Origin: Leptobrachium leishanense
Taxonomy: Eukaryota; Chordata; Amphibia; Anura; Megophryidae
Assembly (NCBI GenBank): GCA_009667805.1
Contig: CM019068.1
Coordinates: forward strand, 4,075,218 to 4,139,217
Length of the DNA: 64,000 nt
Direction of reading: 5' to 3'
Shown: piece after piece, positions 51,001 through 63,000 of the stretch
How positions within the stretch are numbered: position 1 is the first letter of the stretch
Layout of the letters: each line of letters starts with the position of its first letter
Made by a program: the position numbers and the translations under genes
Notes under the pieces: generated by a model
Databases searched by the model: none
Seen by the model: only the letters and a program-made list of their open reading frames with translations
What the model was told of the DNA's origin: nothing

Positions 51001-54000
51001 GCAAAGCCTGCTAAAAGACCCCAAGATTGGTGCTATCAAGGAGAGGGATCTTTACTGGTTGGCAAGCCTTCTTGATCCACGATACAAGGGTAAAGTTGCA
51101 GAGCTCATCCTGCCCGCACAGAGGGAGCACAGGATCACAAAACTTGAGGACGCTCTAAAGCGACACTTGTGCAACACCTTTCCAGGCACTGTTAGATTAC
51201 CAAGTGCTGACACACGTGCTTCTGAGGCTGCGGATGATCAGAGGAATAGTGGTGAAGGCCAGGGCCGCTTGACTGATGCATTTTTAATTTATTTTAGTCC
51301 TCGACACCCAGGGCCGTCAAATGTAGGCACCCATTGCCAGCGTCTTCACAATATGGTGCAGGACTACCTAGGGGCAAGGGCAGACCTGGATACCTTTCAG
51401 GCAGATGATCCACTGGCTTACTGGGTGTTGAGATTGGATCACTGGCCAGAACTTAGCCAATATGCTATGCAGCTACTAGGTTGCCCTTCATCCAGGGTGC
51501 TTTCTGAAAGGACGTTCAGTGCCGCTGGAGGTTTTGTCACAGAAAAAAGAGTGCGTCTGTCCACCGACTCTGTAGACCAGCTGACATTTATAAAAATGAA
51601 TCAGTCCTGGATCAGCAGCTAAAGCACAATATTTGGGTGCACTGCCACTGACGCCTGTATCAGATTCATATCCACAGAGGGGTTACGGTGTGACGGCACT
51701 GTTGGGGACCCTAAAGGACCAATTTTGAAGCACCTATTGTTACTTTCATCCAAAGCCTGCATAAGTTTCACAATAATTTAGCCAAAAAAATCAGTAAACT
51801 TTTTCTGTGTGTACGAAAACGTCTCCTCTTTTCATACAGACTGCCGTCCCAAGCAGTTGTTTATGGATAGATTAAAGGAAAAGCATTTACCGTCATGCGC
51901 AGCCCCCACTCTCTGGAACGCTCTCCCTCGTACTGTCAGACTTTCCCCTAACTTCTCTTCCTTCAAACGTTCCCTTAAAACATTCCTATTTAGGGAAGCC
52001 TACCACCCAACTCACTGACGCAACCATCAATCACTCTCACCTTACAGTCCTCTCCTCCTGTTTCCAACCCCAACCCTCCTAGATTGTGAGTTCCTACGGG
52101 AATAGGGCCCCCATCTCCTCCTGTACTGTTTGTCAAATGTTGTTCAATGTATTGTAACCCTGTCTGTACTGTGCTTATTGTACAGCGCTGCGGAATATGC
52201 TGGCGCTTTATAAATAAATAATAATAATAATAATAATTTGAAATGTCATTTTTTTGTTTTTAAATGTTTCTATACATCCTAGAAATCCGCCACTTCACGG
52301 GCAGGTTATGGGGACCTCCTAGGCACGATATTTGAAGGAATTTTTGATTTTTATTTTCAACCCTTATTTCATGGAAAACTCACTGTCCCTTTAAAAATGT
52401 TTTTTTTTTTAACTTTTTGTCCTTGTTTCCTGTCCCCCAGGGCACTACCCAGACCCCCATACACCTTTTTTGGCAAATATGTAGCATATATGCCCTCTTG
52501 GAGGGCACGCTAAAAAACGAATTTTCAGCCCCATTGACTTGCATGGAGTTCGGGTTCGGACCCGAATATATGGGAAGTTCCGGTTCGGGCCTGAACCGAA
52601 CTCGGGGGGTGTTCGGCTCATCCCTACTCGGGACCACTAAACCTAATCTCTAGCAGCCACACATACCAGGGAGACAGCACCAGCAATATACACTACAGAC
52701 TATATATATAAGTTTGTACTGCGCTATAGTGTTCGGCAGGATGGAAGCGCACTAGTAGTAACAAGCAGCAGATATACCAGACAGGGGCGCAGAGCGAGAG
52801 TAGTCATTATAACAAAACTGGGTCAGCAACGTTTAGGCACTTGTACTGCGCTACTGTATATGGTGAGAATCGGCGCACACCAGTAGCAACAGGATGCAAA
52901 CAGAACAGGCATGGAATACACAGAGAGAATAGTCAAATGGCAGGCAAAGCCGGCAACAGATCGGGTCCTCAGTACATGCAGGGTCAGTAACAAGTATACA
53001 AACTGATTCGGTAAGCTAGCGATGCGGGAATGAAACTCAATGGCAAGGCGAGGTATAAGTGCGTGCTCCTGATTTAAAGGTCCCGGCAGCTCCCCATCAT
53101 CACGCCGCGCCCTGCCCCCTGATCATTTACAGCTGCGTCGGGTGCCGCCGGAGCTCCTGGCATTCGGACAGCTGTCGGCACCATGCGTCCGGGGCCCCCC
53201 CACCACCACCCGAGGCCCTGGATGTCACAATATTGCAATCAAAATGCAAACGGGTTAAGTAACCAAATTTGTAAGAAGAAGAATTAATGCAGCATATGAA
53301 TCCTCACACTGCCGGGCAGCACCTCTACAGTCTGACGCTAGCTTTAACCGGCGCACTGTGTGCAGCTTCTGAGAAGATACTCTATTAGTGTAGTGGGGAA
53401 GCCGGCTGCACATTGTGCATCGCTCCATCTACACTAATAGCGTATCTTCTCAGAAGCTTCAAACAGCGCGCCGGTGTATGCAGCGTCGCCGTCTAACAGC
53501 GTGGGAGACGAGAGGCTGCGCTTGTTGGTGGATCCAGGAATCAGGTGAGTATTAGAAAGAAAAAAAAAGGTTTTACTTTATGTTCCTTGGGGCATTTAAA
53601 AATGTCCTCAGATTTTATTTTTTTTAGAAATGTGTCGCCTTACCTTAGCCTGGTGGTGAGTCAGTGGGAGCTCCTTGGATCCTGGTTGTGGGGGGGGGGG
53701 GTCTGCCGTGTTTGCAGGTGCAGTGGCTCCCTCCCTGTGCCGCCTCTCTGCCACATGCACCTGGCCGGCCTGCCTGCACAGTCGCAACTCTATCATCCGG
53801 CGACCACATGCTCCTCAAGGGATCCTTGGGAGGCCCCGGCGGGCTGCCCTCTACAGTGCCTGATTAGAGGGCTGCGTCTGCCTGATGTTTTAGCAGCAAG
53901 ATTGTTTTAGCCCATAGGCTTCAATGTTAAAAATATTGCCGTTTTAATTCAATATCTAATAAACCATTGCTTATAATACAAAACGCACATCTCTAGTGCA

Positions 54001-57000
54001 CAGTGTATACAGTGCTGCCCCCTATATATAAAGCTGAACGTCTTCTTATTACACCCTCAATATATAGTATAAACATACCTGCCATGGAATCAGCCACCAC
54101 CTCACTGAACAGCGGCCTGAAGGTCTGTATCTCTGGAGTGCCACAGACCACGGGCTTAAGTAAAGGTTTTGTCGTGTAAACCATCACCCCCAAAGCCTAA
54201 AAAAGAGATGGAGAAAGAAACGGGGGCAGGAGATAAAGTGAAACAATGGAAAGGTCGCGTTATATCTGTGCCAGGGAGGTATATCATGTATCATGTGAGA
54301 CACAGATTTGCACCATGTGATACGCGTATCATAACAACAGATTATCACAGAATCCACAGCAATAAAACTCACAGTAATGTGCGGTGTGTATGCGTTTATT
54401 CAAGTAATGAATAAACACAGACACCGCACATTACTGGGAGTTTTATTGCAGTGGATTCTGCGATACTCTCATACACACTGCACTTTACTGTGAGTTTTAT
54501 TGCTGTGGATTCTGTGATACGCTCATACACACTGCACATTACTGTGAGTTTTATTGCTGTGGATTCTGTGATACACTCATACAAGATGCACATTACCGTG
54601 CGTTTTATTGCTGTGGATTCTGTGGTACGCTCATACACACTGCACATTACTGTGAGTTTTATTCTTGTGGATTATGTGATAAACTGTATGAGTTTAAAGC
54701 TTGGTGCTTCTATTACAAACCTAAAGTCATTGTGCTGACAGAATCATGGCTAACCCCTAAAGTGCCAGACTCTGCCATAACAATACAAGGGTATTCATTC
54801 TCCAGAAAGGAAAGAGCTAAGAGAGGAGGGGGAATTGTTATCTATGTTGACAATGCCATAAAGTTCACCCTGTTGCAGAATCCTAGCTCCCCGGCCACAT
54901 TTGATTTCCTTTATGGTACTATTGAGATCCCGTTCAGTAAAACAATTATTGTTGCTGTATTCTCCCGCCCACCGAGTTCCCCAGTGCACTCCCTATCTGA
55001 CATAACCCAAATCCTTAGTAAATTAGTAGCTCAAAACCAAAAAAGTGAACTGCTGGTCCTCGGTGACTTTAATGTTGATTGGCTGAATCCTAAAAACAAA
55101 CACTGCTCACTGTTTAAGGCTTTGCAGCTAACACAATTAGTCTCCTCCCCACTCGCATTAATATGAAAAGTCCTAACCACACCTTGCTGGACTGGATTCT
55201 CTCCTCATGTCCTGATCGAATACAGGAAGCAGGCATTCTCACTAACAGTTTCAGTGATCACTGCCTAGTGTACTGTGTGCGCAAAATAAGGGCCACAAAA
55301 TGTCCACCAAAGGTAATAATCACCAGGTCTTTCAAGAAATTTAATCTTGAATCCTTCCTAAATGATCTCTAACAGCTCCCATGGTACAGACTATACCTAA
55401 TCCCAGGCCTGGACTGTGCAATTGAATACTTTCAATCCGAGCTCCTGAAAGTCTGGAACACTCATACCCCACTGTGCAAAGGGCGAGTAAAAGGGGCCCA
55501 CCTCCCCTGGGTTACAGCTGACCTTACACATATGTACCAGTTTAGATACTCCCTGTGGTCAAATTTCAAGAGTACTGGATCCATGAACGATCACTGTGAA
55601 TACCGAAAAAACAGAATGCATGCACAAAACAAACAAAAATGGCTAAAGCCCAATACTTCAATGAAAATTTAAACAATAACATATCAAAACCTAGAATTTT
55701 TTGGAAAATCATAAGTAACATACAAGCACCCCCGTCCACTCTCAACCGGCTGCTGTCAAAGTAAACAACCAAACTGTACAACACACCGTGATGTAGCAAA
55801 TGCTTTTAATAATTATTTTGTTGGATGCGCCACTACCCTGATTGCTAAGCTAGGAAATGACACGCAATCAGAAAGGTGGCACGCAGGTCAGGCCCCACCA
55901 ACTGTGCAAAGACCCTGTAACGCAGAGAAATTCCGTTTTAGACAAGTGCCTGTCAGTGTCATCACTAAACTTCTCCGTAACCAAAAAATGAAATACCAGT
56001 CTGGACCTGATCAAATCCCAGCAATGCTGCTGAAAATCAGTGCGCCAGCAATTGCAAAACCTGTCGTAACCCTAATCAATGAATCACTGGCAACTGGATA
56101 CATACTCAAACTCTGTAAGACTACAAGGGTGGTACCTATCCATAAAAGTGGAGACAATACTTTGGTATCCAACTACCACCCGATATCACTGCTCCCTGTA
56201 ATGTCAAAAATTCTGGAGAAATGTGTCTACACTCAATTACGTGATTATTATCAGTATCGGAACTATTTAACCCCAGATCAATCAGGCTTTCGTCCAAAAC
56301 ATTCAACTACAACCGCCCTTTTAAAAGTTTGTAATGATATCCAAGTGGGCATGGAACAAGGAAATCTAACTGGAGCCATCTTCCTTGATTTTGCTAAGGC
56401 CTTTGACACAGTAGACCATGGCATCCTATTACAAAAACTTAAAAACTACGGTATTGGTGATAACACGCTAACCTGGTTCCAATCATATGTGTCTGACCGG
56501 TCTCAATATGTGTCCATTTCTGACAGCACTTCCCTTCCCCTCCCAGTCACAGGCGGTGTACCCCAAGGCTCGATACTCGGCCCCCTACTATTCACAATAT
56601 TCATAAATGATCTGCCCAATGTCTGCAAAGCCTCAACTGTACACGTGTACGCAGACGACACTGTAATCTATACCAGCAAACCAAATCTCCCGCAGCTGGA
56701 GGCCGTGCTGCAAGAACAATTCACAGAGGTAGAAAAGTGGATCAAAGATAACAAACGTTTTCTAAATTCTGACAAAACTGTCACAGTGCTCTTTGGAACC
56801 GCACCTAAACTACACAAATTGCAAACACCCCATCTATGTGTCAGGACAAAATCAAATGACACGCTGACTACAGTCACTTCTCTCAAATATCTAGGTATGT
56901 GGTTGGACCCTAATCTATCCTTTGGCCCCCACATCGAAAAACTCTCATCTAAACTTTACCCAAACTAGGTGCCCTGTACAGAAACAAATCCTGCCTGAGC

Positions 57001-60000
57001 CCGCGTAAGAAAGCAGATTGTACAGCAAATGCTTATGCCAGCCATTGAATACGGAGATGTAGTGTATGCAGCCGCCCCACAAACACACCTCCAGAAACTT
57101 ACTACATTGTATAACTCATTCTGCCGCTTTGTGCTACAATGTAACTACATGACCCACCATTGTGACATGTTAAAAGAATTAAACTGGCCGTCACTGGAAT
57201 CTAGACGCACCCTTCACCTTTCCAACCTGGTGTTTAAGAGCTTTTCTGGGAAGCTGCCACCCTACCTGAATAGACTGCTTCCCCCAGCAGCTCCCTCATC
57301 CTATAACCTCACATCCAGGACCTTACTTGCAATACCACAATACAAAAAGACAGTGGCTCAGTCCTCATTTTCCTACAGAGCACCACAATTATGGAATAAC
57401 CTCCCAGACACCATCAAATCTTCCCCCAGTCTAAATTCACTTAAGAATTCCCTGTTAACATACCACAATACGGAATGCGCCTGTAAACATGTTACACAGT
57501 GACTATATACAGAATGCGCCTGTAAACCTGTAACAGTGACTATATACAGAATGCGCCTGTAAACATGTAACGCAGTGACTATATACAGAATGCGCCTGTA
57601 AACATGTAACACAGTGACTTTATACAGAATGCACCTGTAAACATGTAACACAGTGACTATATACAGAATGCGCCTGTAAACATGTAACACAGTGACTTTA
57701 TACAGAATGCACCTGTAAACATGTAACACAGTGACTATATACAGAATGCACCTGTAAACATGTAACACAGTGACTATATACAGAATGCACCTGTAAACAT
57801 GTAACACAGTGACTATATACAGAATGCACCTGTAAACATGTAACATAATGACTTTATTTCCTCCATATTTATTTTTCTGTTAATCTGTATATTTGGTCTT
57901 GTGTTAATATCTTGCATTTTACTATTTTGTATTTCTGTAATCACTCAATGTTCTTGAACCCAGAACATACTTGAAAACGAGAGAAATCTCAATGTATCCT
58001 TCCTGGGAAAATCCTTTATAAATAAATAAATAAATTACGGTCATACACACTGCACATTACTGAGAGTTTTATTGCTGTGGATTCTGTGATACTCTCATAC
58101 ACACTGCACATTACTGTGAGTTTTATTGCTGTGGAGCTCTGTTATACGCTCATACACACTGCATGCACATCACTGTGAGTTTTATTGGTGTGGAGCACTG
58201 TGATACGCTCATACACACTGCACATTACTGTGAGTTTTATTGCTGTGGAGCTCTGTTATACGCTCATACACACTGCACATTACTGTGAGTTTTATTGGTG
58301 TGGAGCACTGTGATACGCTCATACACACTGCACAATACTGGGAGTTTTATTGCTGTGGAGCTCTGTGATGAGCTCATACACACTGCACATTACTGTGAGT
58401 TTTATTGGTGTGGAGCTCTGTTATACGCTCATACACACTGCACATTACTGTGAGTTTTATTGGTGTGGAGCACTGTGATACGCTCATACACACTGCACAA
58501 TACTGGGAGTTTTATTGCTGTGGAGCTCTGTGATACGCTCATACACACCAAACATTACTGTGAGTTTTATTGCTGTGGAGCTCTTTGATACACTCATGCA
58601 CACTGCACATTACTGTGAGTTTTATTGCTGTGGATTCTGTGATACGCTCATACACACTGCACATTACTGTGAGTTTTAGTGCTGTGGATTCTGTGATATG
58701 CTCATACACACTGCACATTACTGTGAATTTTATTTATGTGGATTCTGTGATACGCTCATACACACTGCACATTACTGTGAGTTTTATTGCTGTGGAGCTC
58801 TGTGATGCACTCAGCCGTTGCACTCCCTGTTCTCAGCCAGATAATGTATACCTTAAAATGTAACATTTTCTCCTTGATTTTTTGTCACTCCTGGGTGACT
58901 TTGACTCACCCTGAAATATTGGGAAGAGTCTCCGTCAGTTCTGGGGCTCACTTGCACATAGTAACCATCTTTACAAAAGATTTGCTTGTTGGGGTCCTGG
59001 CATGGGGGTGCAGGCTCATTGAAATCAATCCCATCCACATTGTATCCATGCTGTCGCAGGAAATACAGGTTGTAAAAAATCTGCAACAAGAAGAAAAAAA
59101 ATATTAGGAAGGTTTAAGAAACCTGGAAAACAGAAATAACGATGGAGCCGGAGAAAGCGACGTCATAATCGCAGGATATGCAGCGACGGGCAGGGAGTCG
59201 TTTAGTCTCGGCTGTTTTTTGACGCCTGCAGGACCTGATTAAAAATGACAGATCAGCCACTGACACCGGCGCCACTGATTAAAAACTGATGTTTTTTCTG
59301 GCATGCCAGGAGGAAGAAGAAGATGGCGGCACCCGAGGGGGGGGGGTGATTCCACTTCACGTATCTCTTTGCTGCCAATGTCTCTGCGTCCGCTTTGCTA
59401 AAGACACGAGCAAGACAAGACGAAAAGTGAGCTATAAAGCGAGCGCATGGGATAAAAAGTCATAGAACGCTCAGCCATTGTGCGCAGACACGTCGCACTG
59501 CTCACAGCTACAGAAAAGAATAGAATGCAAAACAGCAATCTCTACAAGGTGGAGCAATGGCTGCACGTGCTCCGCCATGGTATCTGTAGGTGGTTTATAA
59601 TGGAATGCAGATACCGGCATCCTGGATTGTCGTGTCTGAGTGCGGGAATCTCTTCTAACATGTATCCCTTCACTATTCTGCCTCATTACAGACAGACACA
59701 CAGACGCAGACACACACAGATGGACACACAGACACGCAGACAGACACACAGACACAGACAGACACATAGACACAGACAGACACATAGACACAGACAGACA
59801 CACAGACAGACACACACAGACACAGACAGACACACAGACAGACACACACAGACAGACGGACACACACAGACGGACACACAGACAAACACACAGACAGACA
59901 CAGCATCACAGAGGAAAATGTCACATTCAGAAAGCAATAGACATGTCGCTGGTGTTTGCAGTTTGTCTTTCTTTGTCACATTGAATCGTTGTCACACAGG

Positions 60001-63000
60001 ATCTGCTTCGTAACGATCACTCACCGTGTCTGGGCCAAGACTTTCATAGGATTGAAATGACGAGAGCGACCTATCGTATGCTCTAAGACCACAAAATGAC
60101 AGAGGAGCCGCTGTGACGAGCACCTCAACCTCAGAGCCCGGCTCCACCACTTCTGCAGAGAAACTCATGGACACCTGAAGAAAGAATACACACAGGATAC
60201 AACAAAACGGTAGAAACGTGTGGATAAGGGAGTGACAGATGACGAAGACACACCCTGACCTCTCACTGGAGAAGGGCCAAGTAATATCTGTGTGATTTGT
60301 GTCAGGGAGGGGTCGGGTTATATCTATCTGTGTGATTTGTGTCGGGGAGGGGTCGGGTTATATCTGTGTGATTTGTGTCGGGGAGGGGTTGGGTTATATC
60401 TGTGATTTGTGTCAGGGAGGGGTCGGGTTATATCTGTGTGATTTGTGTCGGGGAGGGGTCGGGTTATATCTGTGTGATTTGTGTCTGGGAGGGGTCGGGT
60501 TATATCTGTGTGATTTGTGTCAGGGAGGGGTCGGGTTATATCTGTGTGATTTGTCAGGGAGGGGTCGGGTTATATCTGTGTGATTTGTGTCAGGGAGGGG
60601 TCGGGTTATATCTGTGTGATTTGTGTCGGGGAGGGGTCAGGTTATATCTGTGTGATTTGTGTCAGGGAGGGGTCGGGTTATATCTGTGTGATTCGTGTCA
60701 GGGAGGGGTCAGGTTATATCTGTGTGATTTGTGTCGGGGAGGGGTCGGGTTATATCTGTGTGATTTGTGTCGGGGAGGGGTCGGGTTATATCTGTGTGAT
60801 TTGTGTCTGGGAGGGGTCGGGTTATATCTGTGTGATTTGTGTCAGGGAGGGTCGGGTTATATCTGTGTGATTTGTGTCGGGGAGGAGTCGGGTTATATCT
60901 GTGTGATTTGTGTCAGGGAGGGGTCGGGTTATATCTGTGTGATTTGTGTGTCAGGGAGGGGTCGGGTTATATCTGTGTGATTTGTGTCAGGGAGGGGGCG
61001 GGTTATATCTGTGTGATTTGTGTCAGGGAGGGGTCGGGTTATATCTGTGTGATTTGTGTCGGGGAGGGGTCGGGTTATATCTGTGTGATTTGTGTCAGGG
61101 AGTGGTCAGGTTATATCTGTGTGATTTGTGTCAGGGAGGGGTCGGGTTATGTCTGTGTGATTTGTGTGGGGGGGGGGTCGGGTTATATCTGTGTGATTTG
61201 TGTCGGGGAGGGGTCGGGTTATATCTGTGTGATTTGTGTCGGGGAGGGGTCTGGTTATATCTGTGTGATTTGTGTCAGGGAGGGGTCGGGTTATATCTGT
61301 GTGATTTGTGTCAGGGAGGGGTCGGGTTATATCTGTGTGATTTGTGTCAGGGAGGGGTCGGGTTATATCTGTGTGATTTGTGTCAGGGAGGGGTCAGGTT
61401 ATATCTGTGTGATTTGTGTCAGGGAGGGGTCGGGTTATATCTGTGTGATTTGTGTCAGGGAGGGGGCGGGTTATATCTGTGTGATTTGTGTCAGGGAGGG
61501 GTCGGGTTATATCTGTGTGATTTGTGTCGGGGAGGGGTCGGGTTATATCTGTGTGATTTGTGTCGGGGAGGGGTCTGGTTATATCTGTGTGATTTGTGTC
61601 AGGGAGGGGTCGGGTTATATCTGTGTGATTTGTGTCAGGGAGGGGTCGGGTTATATCTGTGTGATTTGTGTCGGGGAGGGGTCGGGTTATATCTGTGTGA
61701 TTTGTGTCAGGGAGGGGTCAGGTTATATCTGTGTGATTTGTGTCAGGGAGGGGTCGGGTTATATCTGTGTGATTTGGTGTCGGGGAGGGGTCGGGTTATA
61801 TCTGTGTGATTTGTGTCGCGGGAGGGGTTGGGTTATACTGTGTGATTTGTGTCGGGGAGGGGTCGGGTTATATCTGTGTGATTTGTGTCAGGGAGGGGTC
61901 GGGTTATATCTGTGTGATTTGTGTCAGGAGGGGTCGGGTTATATCTGTGTGATTTGTGTCGGGGAGGGGTCGGGTTAATCTGTGTGATTTGTGTCGGAGG
62001 GGTTGGGTTATATCTGTGTTGATTTGTTGTCGGGGAGGGGTCGGGTTATATCTGATTTGTGTCAGGGAGGGGTCGGGTTATATCTGTGTGATTTGTGTCG
62101 GGGAGGGGTCGGATTATATCTGTGTGATTTTGTCAGGGAGGGGTCGGTTATATCTGTGTGATTTGTGTCAGGGAGGGGTCGGGTTATATCTGTGTGATTT
62201 GTGTCAGGGAGGAGTCGGTTATATCTGTGTGATTTGTGTCAGGGAGGGGCCGGGTTATATCTGTGTGATTTGTGTCGGGGAGGGGTCGGGTTATATCTGT
62301 GTGATTTGTGTGAGGGAGGGGTCGGGTTATATCTGTGTGATTTGTGTCGGGGAGGGGTCGGGTTATATCTGTGTGATTTGTGTCGGGGAGGGGTTGGGTT
62401 ATATCTGTGTGATTTGTGTCGGGGGGGGTCGGGTTATATCTGTGTGATTTGTGTCCAGGAGGGGTCGGGTTATATCTGTGTGATTTTGTGTCGGGGAGGG
62501 GTCGGGTTATATCTGTGTGATTTGTGTCGGGGAGGGGTCGGGTTATATCTGTGTGATTTGTGTCGGGGAGGGGTCGGGTTATATCTGTGTGATTTGTGTC
62601 GGGGAGGGGTCGGGTTATATCTGTGTGATTTGTGTCAGGGAGGGGTCGGGTTATATCTGTGTGATTTGTGTCAGGGAGGGGTCGGGTTATATTTGTGTGA
62701 TTTGTGTCGGGGAGGGGTCGGGTTATATCTGTGTGATTTGTGTCAGGGAGGGGTCGGGGTTATATCTGTGTGATTTGTGTCAGGGAGGGGTCGGGTTATA
62801 TCTGTGTGTGATTTGTGTCGGGGAGGGGTCGGTTATATCTGTGTGATTGTGTGTCGGGGAGGGGTCGGGTTATATCTGTGTGATTTGTGTCAGGGAGGGG
62901 TCGGGTTATATCTGTTGATTTTGTGTCAGGGAGGGGTCGGGTTATATCTGTGTGATTTGTGTCGGGGGGGGTCGGTTATATCTGTGTGATTTGTGTCGGG

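Larger units (their letters stand above)
47481..52634 (+). mobile_element. Nearly complete hAT transposon, 5.14 kb, with 8-bp target duplication
   Basis: The termini TAGGGATGAGC (from 47489) and GCTCATCCCTA (to 52626) are perfect 11-bp inverted repeats. ctcgggac flanks both sides (47481-47488 and 52627-52634), an 8-bp duplication as expected for hAT. The transposase gene lies at 48399-51622. A short tandem region (47906-48300) precedes it, and an L2 retroelement tail is inserted behind it. This is the best-preserved mobile element in the window. Confidence 0.95.
54683..58033 (+). mobile_element. L2/CR1-clade LINE, 5'-truncated, inserted in the satellite
   Basis: It starts inside the endonuclease ([16 protein letters not shown]), continues through [22 protein letters not shown] and [12 protein letters not shown], and then a complete-looking reverse transcriptase. 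The 3' end has a 39-bp minisatellite and finishes in aaataaataaataaatta. Satellite units lie on both sides, so it entered an existing array. A clean target duplication was not visible. Confidence 0.92.
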
